Assembly: GCF_051650185.1 (NCBI RefSeq)
Contig: NZ_JBOFIN010000002.1
Coordinates: forward strand, 1-20,328
DNA from: Scandinavium sp051650185
Lineage (GTDB): Bacteria > Pseudomonadota > Gammaproteobacteria > Enterobacterales > Enterobacteriaceae
Direction of reading: 5' to 3'
DNA length: 20,328 nucleotides
Shown: one piece after another, positions 7,205-15,384 of the stretch
Layout: the number at the start of each line of letters is the position of its first letter
How positions within the stretch are numbered: the first letter of the stretch is position 1
The notes under the pieces: generated by a model
What the model saw: only the letters and a program-made list of their open reading frames with translations
Told to the model about the DNA's origin: nothing
The model's database searches: none
Made by a program: the position numbers and the translations under genes

Positions 7205-7897
7205 TCAGAACATCAAATGTTCTGCGCGTACAATCATTGACATACCAGAAGTCAGCTGTACACGAACGCCATCTTTGGTGATTTCCAGAACCGTGGCGTC
7301 CATTGCATTGTTGCCTGCTTTAACTTTCAGGGCCTGGCCCACGGTCAATGCAGACAGATCTGATACAGGGGTAAAACGCTCTTCACGCTCCGGGCGTGGC
7401 GCTTTAGCAGCGGCCGGTTTGGCGGCATTGCGTGGCTTGGTTGCTCCTGCGTCTTTGCGCGGTGCAGCCGGACGCGGTTTGCGTTCACGACGTGGCGCAT
7501 CGACAGGCTCACCCGCAGCAATGGCGGCTTCGCGTTTTTTCGCCTGCTGCTCAGCACGCTGGGCCTGCACACGCGCTTTGGCTTCTTCGAGCTGCTGGCG
7601 AGCGTGAGTCACATGCTGTTCATCCAGAACGCCACAAGGGTTACCGTCGAGATCAACACGGGTCGCACCCGCTTTGATGCCGTACAGGTAGCGCCAGCTG
7701 GACGTATAAAGACGTAAAGCGGAACGAAGTTGGGTTTTGCTGAGATTCATCTCACCCTCAACACGCGCCACCAGATCCTGAAAAATACCAATTTTCAGCG
7801 GGCGTGCTTCGCCTTCAGCACTGAAACACTGTGGGAATCGTTCGGCCAGAAAAGCGATAACTTCTTTACTGCTATTCAACTTAGGTTGATTTTCCAT
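7205..7897 (-). CDS. proQ: ProQ, FinO-domain RNA chaperone
   Basis: A 230-residue protein (E. coli about 232). The N-terminal FinO/ProQ domain covers about residues 1-120 and includes SSWRYLYGIKAGATRVDLDG. A long basic linker rich in K, R, A and P follows (about 125-180). A C-terminal Tudor-like domain contains VGQALKVKAGNNAMDATVLE and ends in MIVRAEHLMF. ProQ binds structured small RNAs and mRNA 3' ends and protects or pairs them; it was first noted for its effect on the osmoporter ProP. It heads the proQ-prc transcript. The linker is GC-rich with repetitive Ala/Lys/Arg codons, which produces long open frames on the other strand that are not genes. Confidence 0.97.
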   Translation of the reverse strand: MENQPKLNSSKEVIAFLAERFPQCFSAEGEARPLKIGIFQDLVARVEGEMNLSKTQLRSALRLYTSSWRYLYGIKAGATRVDLDGNPCGVLDEQHVTHARQQLEEAKARVQAQRAEQQAKKREAAIAAGEPVDAPRRERKPRPAAPRKDAGATKPRNAAKPAAAKAPRPEREERFTPVSDLSALTVGQALKVKAGNNAMDATVLEITKDGVRVQLTSGMSMIVRAEHLMF

Positions 7898-7994
7898 GAA
7901 ATTTCCTGATTACAACGGACGTAGCCAACATACCGCGGGCATGAACAGGCGTCATTATAATGACGCCATCGGTAAATGCTACGTTATCCGTTGA

Positions 7995-8492
7995 TTATCC
8001 TGCGACAGGCTGAAAGAATTTGTGATAATCGGTCGCACAGAGAACCTCTTCGAGGTGCTCAACCAGCTCGCGCAGGCCCTGTTCGTCTTCCGCTGTGAAG
8101 CGCGAATACTCAGGGCTGTCGATATCCAGAACCCCAATCACCTGGCCGTTTACAACTAACGGAAGGACGATTTCGGAGTTGCTGGCAGCATCACAGGCAA
8201 TGTGGCCGTCAAAGGCATGCACATCTTCCACACGCTGAACACGATTTTGCGCGACGGCTGTTCCACAGACACCACGCCCAACCGGGATTCGCACGCAGGC
8301 AATCTTGCCCTGGAAAGGAGCCAGAACCAGCGTGTCGCCTTCAAGAAGATAAAAACCTGCCCAGTTAACCTCAGACAGGCGCTCAAATAACAGCGCGCTG
8401 GTATTGGAGAGAGTCGCTAAGAAACTGGTTTCACCTGCCATTAATGCCTGAAAATCGCGGTTAAGATCCGCGTAAAACTCTGTTTTGTTCAT
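7995..8492 (-). CDS. msrC: MsrC, free methionine-(R)-sulfoxide reductase
   Basis: A 165-residue GAF-domain protein matching E. coli MsrC (YebR). It reduces the R form of free methionine sulfoxide in the cytosol, repairing oxidised methionine with thioredoxin as donor. The three conserved cysteines are C66 (GKIACVRIP), C76 (GRGVCGTAV) and C100 (GHIACDAAS); these correspond to C84, C94 and C118 in the longer published numbering, a constant offset of 18. The chosen start at 8492 (MNKTEFYADL) lacks a strong ribosome site. It lies 97 bases upstream of proQ on the same strand and is divergent from letA. Confidence 0.95.
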   Translation of the reverse strand: MNKTEFYADLNRDFQALMAGETSFLATLSNTSALLFERLSEVNWAGFYLLEGDTLVLAPFQGKIACVRIPVGRGVCGTAVAQNRVQRVEDVHAFDGHIACDAASNSEIVLPLVVNGQVIGVLDIDSPEYSRFTAEDEQGLRELVEHLEEVLCATDYHKFFQPVAG

Positions 8493-8635
8493 TATTCAAT
8501 CACTTATTGGACATCTTCGATGCCGGTTAATGCCGACGCATAGCCTCTTTACATAAGCATTAAATGCGCTCAGGCTCAAGATGAATCCATTCATGGGTTA
8601 AGATAGAGTTATACATTCATTTCTAAAGCGAATAA

Positions 8636-9919
8636 ATGGCACTACGAGCTTCTCAAATAACGCCTGCGAAAAAAATCACGGTTCATGCCATCGGCAATCC
8701 CATCGCACCGCCAGCGTTCCACCGCTGTCCGCAGTGTGACACGCTGTTCAGCCTGCCGGTGGTGAAGTCGCATCAGAGCGCCTATTGCCCCTGTTGCGAT
8801 GCCAAAATTCGTGACGGGCGTGACTGGTCATTAACGCGCCTTGCCGCGATGGCCATCACCATGCTGCTGCTGATGCCTTTTGCCTGGAGCGAGCCGCTGC
8901 TCAGGCTTCATTTGCTTGGCGTGCGTATCGATGCCGATTTGATGCAAGGTATTTGGCAGATGACGGATCAAGGCGACCCTATTCCTGCCGCCATGGTGCT
9001 GTTTTGCGCCGTCGGTGCGCCGCTGGTGCTGGTTATCTCCATCGCTTACCTGTGGCTTGGCAATATTCTTGGCATGAATTTGCGCCCCGTGCTGCTGATG
9101 CTCGAAAGGCTCAAGGAATGGGTGATGCTGGATATTTACCTGGTCGGCATTGGCGTGGCGTCCATCAAAGTGCAGGATTATGCGTTCCTGCAACCGGGCA
9201 TTGGGCTCATCGCCTTTATCTCCCTGGTGCTGCTGAGCATCCTGACGATTATCCACCTCAACGTGGAACAGCTTTGGGATCGTTTTTATCCCCAGCGCCC
9301 TGCCCTCCGTTCCGATCCCGGGTTGCAGGTTTGTCCTGGATGCCATCATACGGGCTTTGCGGATAGCCGCGGCCGCTGTCGCCGTTGCCACGTTCCGCTT
9401 CGCCACCGTCGGCCCTACAGTCTGCAAAAATGCTGGGCTGCGTTGATTGCCTCAATCATCTTTTTGCTCCCGGCAAACCTGCTGCCCATTTCGATTATCT
9501 ACGTGAACGGCGCGCGTCAGGAAGACACTATTATGTCCGGCATCATGGGCCTGGCGAACAGTAATGTCGCGGTCGCCGCCGTGGTGTTTATCGCCAGTAT
9601 TTTGGTGCCTTTCACCAAGGTGCTGGTGATGCTTACGCTGCTGATTTCCATTCATTTTAAGTGTGAGCAAGGCCTGCGAACCCGAATTCTGCTGCTGCGC
9701 CTGGTCACCTGGATTGGCCGCTGGTCGATGCTCGACCTCTTCGTCATCTCGTTAACCATGTCGCTCATCAACCGCGACCAGCTTCTTGCTTTTACTATGG
9801 GACCCGCTGCGTTTTATTTCGGCGCTGCGGTAATATTGACTATTCTTGCTGTTGAATGGCTGGACAGCCGCTTACTTTGGGATGCACATGAGTCAGGAAA
9901 CGCCCGCTTCACCGACTGA
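8636..9919 (+). CDS. letA: LetA, PqiA-type inner-membrane partner of LetB
   Basis: A 427-residue integral membrane protein of the PqiA family, formerly YebS. It contains two copies of a domain, each opening with a zinc-ribbon-like cysteine cluster: C31/C34 with C51/C54 (CPQC, CPCC), and C233/C236 with C248/C251 (CPGC, CRRC). Each cluster is followed by four or so membrane helices. LetA works with the LetB tube to move lipids between inner and outer membranes and is thought to load or receive lipid at the inner membrane. The gene overlaps letB by 32 bases, so the two are translationally coupled. It is divergent from msrC, and AT-rich promoter sequence (TTATAC near 8610) precedes it. Confidence 0.95.
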   Translation: MALRASQITPAKKITVHAIGNPIAPPAFHRCPQCDTLFSLPVVKSHQSAYCPCCDAKIRDGRDWSLTRLAAMAITMLLLMPFAWSEPLLRLHLLGVRIDADLMQGIWQMTDQGDPIPAAMVLFCAVGAPLVLVISIAYLWLGNILGMNLRPVLLMLERLKEWVMLDIYLVGIGVASIKVQDYAFLQPGIGLIAFISLVLLSILTIIHLNVEQLWDRFYPQRPALRSDPGLQVCPGCHHTGFADSRGRCRRCHVPLRHRRPYSLQKCWAALIASIIFLLPANLLPISIIYVNGARQEDTIMSGIMGLANSNVAVAAVVFIASILVPFTKVLVMLTLLISIHFKCEQGLRTRILLLRLVTWIGRWSMLDLFVISLTMSLINRDQLLAFTMGPAAFYFGAAVILTILAVEWLDSRLLWDAHESGNARFTD

Positions 9920-12524
9920 AGCGAGAATTAAAACAAAACGCCGTATCTCGCCCTTTTGGCTGCTGCCGGTCATCGCGCTGATGATTGCCAGCTGGCTCAT
10001 CTGGAACAGCTATCAGGATCGCGGCACCACCATCACCATCGACTTTATGTCCGCCGACGGTATTGTCCCCGGCCGCACGCCTGTGCGGTATCAGGGCGTG
10101 GAAGTGGGCACCGTCCAGGAAGTGCGCCTGACTAAAAATCTGAACAAAATTCAGGTCAGGGCCAGCATCAAAGGCGACATGAAAGATGCGCTGAAAGACG
10201 AAACGCAGTTCTGGCTGGTCACGCCGAAAGCCTCACTGGCTGGCGTTTCCGGGCTTGACGCGCTGGTCGGCGGGAACTACATCGGAATGATGCCCGGCGG
10301 GGGGAATCCCCAGGAGCACTTTACCGCACTGGATACCCAGCCGCGCTATCGGCTCAACAACGGCGAGCTGATGATCCATCTTCATGCGCCAGATTTGGGG
10401 TCACTGAACAGCGGCTCGCTGGTCTATTTCCGTAAAATCCCTGTCGGCAAGGTTTACGACTATTCGATCAACGCCAATAAGCAAGGCGTGACCATCGACC
10501 TGCTCATTGAACGTCGCTTCACCAGTCTGGTGAAAAAAGGCAGCCGTTTCTGGAACGTCTCTGGTATTAAAGCCGACGTGGATTTCAGCGGCGCGAAAGT
10601 CCAGCTCGAAAGCCTGGCAGCACTGGTGAATGGCGCGATCGCCTTTGACTCTCCGGCAGATTCCAAAGAGGCGGCACAAAACGATGAGTTTGGGCTGTAC
10701 GAAGATTTGGCGCACAGCCAGCGCGGCGTGATCGTCAAACTGGATTTACCAGATGGTGCTGGCCTCAAAGCAGGATCAACCGCATTGATGTATCAGGGTC
10801 TGGAAGTGGGTCAGCTAACCAGGCTGAATCTCAATCCGGGTGGTGCTGTCACTGGCGAAATGACCGTTGACCCAAGCGTGGTGAACCTCTTACGTGAAAA
10901 TACGCGTATTGAGATGCACAACCCTAAGCTGTCGCTCGATAACACCAATCTCAGTTCGTTGCTGACCGGCAGCACCTTTGAACTGGTGCCGGGTGAAGGC
11001 GAACCACGCGATCATTTCGTCGTGGTGCCAGCCGATAAAACGCTGTTGCAGGAACCCGGTGTGGTCACCCTTTCACTTACCGCACCTGAATCTTATGGCA
11101 TTGATGCCGGGCAGCCAGTCATTTTACATGGCATCAAAGTCGGTCAGGTGCTGGAACGTAACCTGTCAAATAAAGGCGTCTCTTTCTCGATAGCGATTGA
11201 CCCTCAGTATCGCGACCTGGTGCATGGCGACAGCAAGTTTGTGGTAAACAGCCGTGTCGATGTCAAAGTCGGCCTTGACGGGATTGAGTTCCTCGGGGCC
11301 AGCGCCAGTGAGTGGATCAGCGGCGGCATTCGCATTCTGCCCGGCGATAAAGGGCCGATGAAGACCGAGTACCCGCTGTTTGCCAATCTGGAAAAAGCGC
11401 TGGAAAACAGCCTGGGCGATCTGCCGACCACCACCATGACGCTGACGGCAGACACCCTGCCGGATGTTCAGGCGGGTTCCGTGGTGCTGTACCGTAAATT
11501 TGAAGTCGGCCAGGTTATCACCGTTCGCCCTCGTGCAAATGCGTTTGATATCGACCTGCATATCAAGCCGGAATATCGCCAGTTGTTGACGCAAAACAGC
11601 GTGTTCTGGGCTGAAGGCGGCGCAAAAGTGCAGCTGAATGGCAGTGGGTTGACCGTACAGGCCTCGCCGCTTTCACGTGCGCTACGTGGCGCAATCAGCT
11701 TCGACAACCTGAGCGGCGCAGGGGCTGGCGCTCGTAAAGGTGACAAACGCATTCTTTACCCTTCTGAAACCGCGGCTCGCGCGGTTGGTGGGCAAATCAC
11801 GCTGCACGCCTTTGACGCCGGGAAGCTGTCTGCGGGGATGCCCATTCGGTACCTGGGCATTGATATCGGGCAAATCCAGACCCTGGAGCTCATCACCTCG
11901 CGTAATGAAGTCCAGGCGAAAGCGGTGCTTTACCCTGAATACGTGAATACCTTCGCGCGCGGCGGAACACGTTTCTCAGTGATCACCCCGCAGATTTCTG
12001 CGGCGGGCGTTGAGCATCTTGATACGATTTTGCAGCCGTACATTAACGTCGAACCCGGTCGCGGCGGCAATCCGCGCCGCGATTTCGAATTGCAGGAGGC
12101 CACCATTACTGATTCTCGTTACCTCGATGGCCTGAGCATTGTGGTGGAAGCGCCGGAAGCAGGCTCACTCAGCATCGGCACACCAGTTCTCTTCCGTGGC
12201 ATCGAAGTCGGCACAGTAACTGGCCTGCAATTAGGTTCGCTGTCGGATCGCGTGATGGTTGCCCTGCGTATCAGCCAGCGTTACCAGCATCTGGTGCGAA
12301 ACAACTCGGTGTTCTGGCTGGCTTCAGGCTACAACCTCGATTTCGGCATCATCGGCGGCGTGGTGAAGACCGGGACGTTCAACCAGTTCATCCGCGGCGG
12401 CATTTCGTTTGCAACGCCGCCAGGCACGCCACTGGCGCCGAAAGCGCAGGAAGGCAAACACTTCCTGTTGCAGGATACCGAACCGAAAGAGTGGCGCGAA
12501 TGGGGCACCGCCCTGCCTCGCTGA
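9888..12524 (+). CDS. letB: LetB, seven-MCE-domain periplasmic lipid-transport tube
   Basis: An 878-residue protein (E. coli LetB, formerly YebT, is 877). A short cytosolic start (MSQETPASPTEARIKTKRR) and one membrane helix (about residues 22-40) are followed by seven tandem MCE domains. Each has a recurring core such as PVRYQGVEVGTVQEVRL, LVYFRKIPVGKVYDY, LMYQGLEVGQLTRL, VILHGIKVGQVLERN, VVLYRKFEVGQVITV, IRYLGIDIGQIQTL or VLFRGIEVGTVTGL. LetB assembles as a stacked hexameric tube that spans the periplasm and carries lipids. I chose ATG 9888 inside the letA 3' end, because the upstream frame from 9846 is only readable as letA in another frame. All seven domains appear intact. Confidence 0.96.
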   Translation: MSQETPASPTEARIKTKRRISPFWLLPVIALMIASWLIWNSYQDRGTTITIDFMSADGIVPGRTPVRYQGVEVGTVQEVRLTKNLNKIQVRASIKGDMKDALKDETQFWLVTPKASLAGVSGLDALVGGNYIGMMPGGGNPQEHFTALDTQPRYRLNNGELMIHLHAPDLGSLNSGSLVYFRKIPVGKVYDYSINANKQGVTIDLLIERRFTSLVKKGSRFWNVSGIKADVDFSGAKVQLESLAALVNGAIAFDSPADSKEAAQNDEFGLYEDLAHSQRGVIVKLDLPDGAGLKAGSTALMYQGLEVGQLTRLNLNPGGAVTGEMTVDPSVVNLLRENTRIEMHNPKLSLDNTNLSSLLTGSTFELVPGEGEPRDHFVVVPADKTLLQEPGVVTLSLTAPESYGIDAGQPVILHGIKVGQVLERNLSNKGVSFSIAIDPQYRDLVHGDSKFVVNSRVDVKVGLDGIEFLGASASEWISGGIRILPGDKGPMKTEYPLFANLEKALENSLGDLPTTTMTLTADTLPDVQAGSVVLYRKFEVGQVITVRPRANAFDIDLHIKPEYRQLLTQNSVFWAEGGAKVQLNGSGLTVQASPLSRALRGAISFDNLSGAGAGARKGDKRILYPSETAARAVGGQITLHAFDAGKLSAGMPIRYLGIDIGQIQTLELITSRNEVQAKAVLYPEYVNTFARGGTRFSVITPQISAAGVEHLDTILQPYINVEPGRGGNPRRDFELQEATITDSRYLDGLSIVVEAPEAGSLSIGTPVLFRGIEVGTVTGLQLGSLSDRVMVALRISQRYQHLVRNNSVFWLASGYNLDFGIIGGVVKTGTFNQFIRGGISFATPPGTPLAPKAQEGKHFLLQDTEPKEWREWGTALPR

Positions 12525-12532
12525 TCCCGCAC

Positions 12533-12558
12533 GACTCCGGTTGTAAGAAGCCGGAGTC
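12533..12558 (+). terminator. hairpin between letB and rsmF
   Basis: GACTCCGG (12533-12540) and CCGGAGTC (12551-12558) form a perfect 8-bp stem around a 10-base loop. No T tract follows, so it may attenuate rather than end transcription into rsmF. Confidence 0.5.
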
Positions 12559-12592
12559 GGTGTGCTAAACTGCGCGCCTTCTCTTTTCAGAT

Positions 12593-14029
12593 TTGGTGCG
12601 TTTAGTGGCTTACCTTCCCGATTCTTTCCTTGAGGTGATGCGTGCAGCAATGCCTGCTCATCTCTCCTTTGATGATTTCATCGCCGCCTGTCAGCGCCCG
12701 CTGCGACGCAGTATTCGCGTCAATACGCTGAAAATTTCCGTGGATGATTTTCTTCAGTTAGTCGCGCCTTATGGCTGGCAGCTGACGCCGGTTCCGTGGT
12801 GCGAAGAAGGATTCTGGATTGAGCGCGAAGACGAAGATGCCCTGCCGCTGGGCAGCACAGCGGAGCACCTGAGTGGCCTGTTTTATATTCAGGAAGCCAG
12901 TTCTATGCTTCCGGTCGCAGCGCTTTTTGCCGAAGGCCATCATCCTCTGCGAGTCATGGACGTGGCAGCGGCCCCAGGCTCTAAAACCACGCAAATTGCT
13001 GCACGCATGAATAATCAGGGGGCAATTCTTGCCAACGAATATTCCGCCAGCCGCGTCAAAGTGCTGCACGCCAACATCAGTCGCTGCGGGATAGCCAACG
13101 TCGCCCTGACCCATTTTGATGGCCGCGTTTTTGGTGCCGCCATGCCGGAAGCGTTCGACGCCATTCTGCTGGATGCGCCTTGCTCCGGTGAAGGCGTGGT
13201 ACGTAAAGATCCCGACGCGCTGAAAAACTGGTCTGTCGACAGTAACAACGCCATTGCCCAGACCCAGCGAGAACTTCTCGAAAGTGCGTTTCATGCGTTA
13301 AAGCCTGGCGGAATACTGGTGTATTCCACCTGCACACTCAATCGGGAAGAAAACGAGGATGTGCTGGCCTGGCTGCTGGCCGAGTATCCGCAGGCTGTTG
13401 AAATTACGCCCCTGAATGCGCTCTTCCCGGAAGCGGATAAAGCGTTGACCGCCGAAGGTTATATGCACGTCTTCCCACAAATTTATGATTGTGAAGGTTT
13501 CTTCGTGGCCAGGCTGCGTAAAACCACCGCGATCCCTGCCTTGCCTGCACCGGGTTACAAAGTCGGTAAATTCCCGTTCGTGCCAATGAAAACCCGCGAA
13601 GCGGCCGCTGTGGTGCAAGCTGCACAAGCGGTTGGCTTGCAGTGGGATGAAACGCATTCACTCTGGCAGCGAGATAAAGAGATTTGGCTTTTCCCGACAG
13701 AGATAGAACCGCTACTCGGCAAAGTGCGTTTTTCTCGTATTGGCCTGCGCCTGGCAGAGACATTCAACAAAGGGTTCCGCTGGCAGCATGAAGCCGTTAT
13801 CGCCCTCGCGGGTGAAAAAAGCGCACGTTTTGAACTCACCCAGGAAGAAGCCGAAGAGTGGTATCGCGGACGCGATGTCTGGCCTGAAACCCCGCCGGAC
13901 CGTGATGATGTTATTGTGACGTTTCAAGGGCATCCGTTAGGGCTTGCCAAAAAAGTCGGTTCCCGGCTGAAAAATAGCTACCCTCGCGAGCTGGTTCGCG
14001 ACGGCAAACTCTTCGCAGGCAAGGCGTAG
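12593..14029 (+). CDS. rsmF: RsmF, 16S rRNA m5C1407 methyltransferase
   Basis: A 478-residue SAM-dependent RNA cytosine-C5 methyltransferase (formerly YebU) that methylates C1407 of 16S rRNA on the small ribosomal subunit. The SAM-binding motif is VMDVAAAPGSKTTQ (about 121-134). The two catalytic-site cysteines are in DAPCSGEG (C197) and YSTCTL (C247, the nucleophile in this family). A C-terminal PUA-like region ends in LKNSYPRELVRDGKLF. The start is uncertain: TTG 12593 aligns residue for residue with the E. coli N-terminus (E. coli MAQHTVYFPD, here MVRLVAYLPD), and GTG at 12596 or 12605 is also possible. No strong ribosome site is visible. It follows letB by 68 bases. Confidence 0.95.
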   Translation: MVRLVAYLPDSFLEVMRAAMPAHLSFDDFIAACQRPLRRSIRVNTLKISVDDFLQLVAPYGWQLTPVPWCEEGFWIEREDEDALPLGSTAEHLSGLFYIQEASSMLPVAALFAEGHHPLRVMDVAAAPGSKTTQIAARMNNQGAILANEYSASRVKVLHANISRCGIANVALTHFDGRVFGAAMPEAFDAILLDAPCSGEGVVRKDPDALKNWSVDSNNAIAQTQRELLESAFHALKPGGILVYSTCTLNREENEDVLAWLLAEYPQAVEITPLNALFPEADKALTAEGYMHVFPQIYDCEGFFVARLRKTTAIPALPAPGYKVGKFPFVPMKTREAAAVVQAAQAVGLQWDETHSLWQRDKEIWLFPTEIEPLLGKVRFSRIGLRLAETFNKGFRWQHEAVIALAGEKSARFELTQEEAEEWYRGRDVWPETPPDRDDVIVTFQGHPLGLAKKVGSRLKNSYPRELVRDGKLFAGKA

Positions 14030-14077
14030 CACAGGAAAAAATAAGCACGTTCTGACTGGCAAATTGCTCCGGCTTGT

Positions 14078-14084
14078 CTACGCT
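14078..14084 (+). promoter_or_regulatory. sigma-S-like -10 element before yebV
   Basis: CTTGTCTACGCTG contains CTACGCT, close to the stationary-phase -10 element CTAYACT, 57 bases before the yebV ATG. A nearly identical element precedes yebW. Confidence 0.35.
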
Positions 14085-14141
14085 GAAAAATGGGCGACCT
14101 AACTGGTCGTACCACAACAAAGCAGACAACCGGAGAGCATT

Positions 14142-14381
14142 ATGACGAAAACCAGCGTACGCATTGGCGCCTTCGAAATCGATGATGCCGAGCTGCATGG
14201 CGAGCAGCAAGGGGAGCGAACGTTAAGCATTCCCTGTAAATCCGATCCCGATTTGTGCATGCAGCTTGATGCCTGGGATGCCGATACCAGCGTTCCCGCC
14301 CTTCTTGATGGGGAACATTCTGTCCTTTACCGTCAGCACTACGATCGCCAGTCCGATGCCTGGGTGATGCGCCTCGCATAA
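14142..14381 (+). CDS. yebV: YebV family small protein
   Basis: A 79-residue soluble protein reading MTKTSVRIGAFEIDDAELHG, with CKSDPDLCMQLDAWDADTSV in the middle and DAWVMRLA at the end. It matches E. coli YebV (78 residues) throughout; here there is one extra residue near the N-terminus. No membrane segment or known domain is seen and the function is unknown. CCGGAGAG lies just before the ATG as ribosome site. It has its own promoter-like element and a terminator, so it looks like a single-gene unit. In E. coli I recall it as stationary-phase inducible, which would fit the upstream element. Confidence 0.88.
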   Translation: MTKTSVRIGAFEIDDAELHGEQQGERTLSIPCKSDPDLCMQLDAWDADTSVPALLDGEHSVLYRQHYDRQSDAWVMRLA

Positions 14382-14390
14382 CCCAAAGAG

Positions 14391-14410
14391 AACCCGCCCG
14401 CAGGCGGGTT
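14391..14410 (+). terminator. terminator after yebV
   Basis: AACCCGCC (14391-14398) pairs with GGCGGGTT (14403-14410) around CGCA, followed by ATTTAT. Confidence 0.85.
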
Positions 14411-14433
14411 ATTTATCCCCCGCTCCGCTTTGT

Positions 14434-14440
14434 CTACACT
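14434..14440 (+). promoter_or_regulatory. sigma-S-like -10 element before yebW
   Basis: TTTGTCTACACTTAC contains CTACACTTA, a near match to the sigma-S -10 pattern KCTAYACTTAA, 30 bases before the yebW start. TTGTCTACRCT is shared with the element upstream of yebV. Confidence 0.45.
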
Positions 14441-14470
14441 TACCTTACGTTGCACTAACGTGAGGACACG

Positions 14471-14662
14471 ATGTTCGCTCTGGTTTTGTTTATCTGTTAT
14501 CTCGACGGAGGGTGTGAAGATATCGTGGTCGATGTCTATAACACTGAGCCTCAGTGCGTACGCGCGATGGACGATCAGCGTTTGCGTCAGGGAGGATGTT
14601 TTCCGGTGGAAGATTTTATCGACGGTTTCTGGCGTCCGGCACAGCACTACAGCGATTTGTAA
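14471..14662 (+). CDS. yebW: YebW family small protein
   Basis: A 63-residue protein, MFALVLFICYLDGGCEDIVV onwards, with four or five cysteines and the tail DFIDGFWRPAQHYSDL. It equals E. coli YebW in length. The first ten residues are hydrophobic, but there is no clear membrane span. Function unknown. The ribosome site before ATG 14471 is GTGAGGAC. Its stop codon directly abuts the stop codon of the convergent pphA (14663), with no base between, so the two transcripts must overlap at their 3' ends or share termination signals inside each other's coding region. Confidence 0.88.
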   Translation: MFALVLFICYLDGGCEDIVVDVYNTEPQCVRAMDDQRLRQGGCFPVEDFIDGFWRPAQHYSDL

Positions 14663-15307
14663 TTACTGTAACTGCACCAGCGTTAGCTCTCCGCCGAACA
14701 CGGCTCCGGTATCGATGTAATGCTGATTGCTGGCATCATAGCGATGTTTCAGTGGCGTGTGCCCAAACCAAAAGTGATCCGCGCCAGCAATGATTGAATG
14801 CCTGCCCTCCAGATGATCGCTCAGACGCTGTCTGTCCCATAACACCCGATGCCAGTCGACGTCTTTCTGCCAGTGATAACTGTCCGCCGGGTAGTCGGCA
14901 TGCGCGATCACATGAACGCCAGAGTGCGTATCCACTTCGATGATGTAAGGCAGTTGATGACACTCCAGCAACAGTTGTCTGGCCTCCGCTTTAGCTTGCG
15001 CAGAGCCTTCTTCAAACCACGCGCCGCCGTTCAGGGCCCATAATGACAGCTGCCGATGCTCCAGAGCATCCATCGCCATTTGTTCGTGGTTACCACGAAT
15101 AGCAAAAAACCATTTCTGGTGAATCAGTTCGAGGCATTTAAGACTTTCAGGCCCCCGATCGATAAGGTCCCCGACCGAAATAAGTAAATCCTTATAAGGA
15201 TTAAATTTCAGCGCATTGAGCTTATTCATTAACACGCGATAGCAGCCATGCAAATCGCCGGTTAACCAGATGTGTTGGCACTGCGTACCGTCAATTCTCT
15301 GATACAT
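14663..15307 (-). CDS. pphA: PphA, metallophosphatase (serine/threonine protein phosphatase 1)
   Basis: A 214-residue calcineurin-like phosphoesterase (E. coli PphA/PrpA about 218). The metal-binding motifs appear in order: GDLHGCY (17-23), GDLIDRGPES (46-55) and GNHEQM (72-77), then HAD and WFGHTPL near the C-terminus. It dephosphorylates proteins on serine, threonine or histidine; in E. coli it was reported to link protein misfolding to CpxR signalling and to be heat-induced. The start ATG 15307 has a perfect AGGAGG seven bases upstream, and that sequence can be paired in a hairpin (listed separately). It is divergent from the virK-like gene, with a PhoP-box-like element between them. In E. 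coli the small RNA gene sdsR lies next to pphA; it is not seen here. Confidence 0.95.
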   Translation of the reverse strand: MYQRIDGTQCQHIWLTGDLHGCYRVLMNKLNALKFNPYKDLLISVGDLIDRGPESLKCLELIHQKWFFAIRGNHEQMAMDALEHRQLSLWALNGGAWFEEGSAQAKAEARQLLLECHQLPYIIEVDTHSGVHVIAHADYPADSYHWQKDVDWHRVLWDRQRLSDHLEGRHSIIAGADHFWFGHTPLKHRYDASNQHYIDTGAVFGGELTLVQLQ

Positions 15308-15314
15308 AGTGATG

Positions 15315-15337
15315 CCTCCTGATATAAGTATAGGAGG
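15315..15337 (-). promoter_or_regulatory. hairpin covering the pphA Shine-Dalgarno sequence
   Basis: In the pphA mRNA, CCUCCUAUA (15337-15329) can pair with UAU, a bulged C, then AGGAGG (15324-15315), leaving a CUUA loop. The AGGAGG is the ribosome site, seven bases before AUG. This nine-pair stem would block ribosome entry when folded, the architecture of RNA thermometers and other translational switches. Whether the transcript starts far enough upstream is inferred from the promoter-like element at about 15349-15384. Confidence 0.55.
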
Positions 15338-15367
15338 TGGTGCTTAACGTGATACGGGTGAATAACT

Positions 15368-15384
15368 TAAATCAAGGATAAACA
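15368..15384 (-). promoter_or_regulatory. PhoP-box-like direct repeat between pphA and virK-like gene
   Basis: On the reverse strand TGTTTA (15384-15379), five bases, GATTTA (15373-15368) matches the PhoP box (T/G)GTTTA-N5-(T/G)GTTTA at 11 of 12 positions. About 13 bases further, TATCAC (15354-15349) could be a -10 for pphA, close to the canonical geometry. In the other direction TATACT (15394-15399) could be a -10 for the virK-like gene, with the box in inverted orientation. Confidence 0.5.

Noticed and set aside
11166..11594. Reverse-strand open frames opposite letB
   Set aside because: letB is continuous with all seven MCE domains; the antisense frames show no family features.
12758..13933. 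Several reverse-strand frames opposite rsmF
   Set aside because: rsmF is complete with both active-site cysteines; the antisense frames are chance readings of GC-rich coding DNA.
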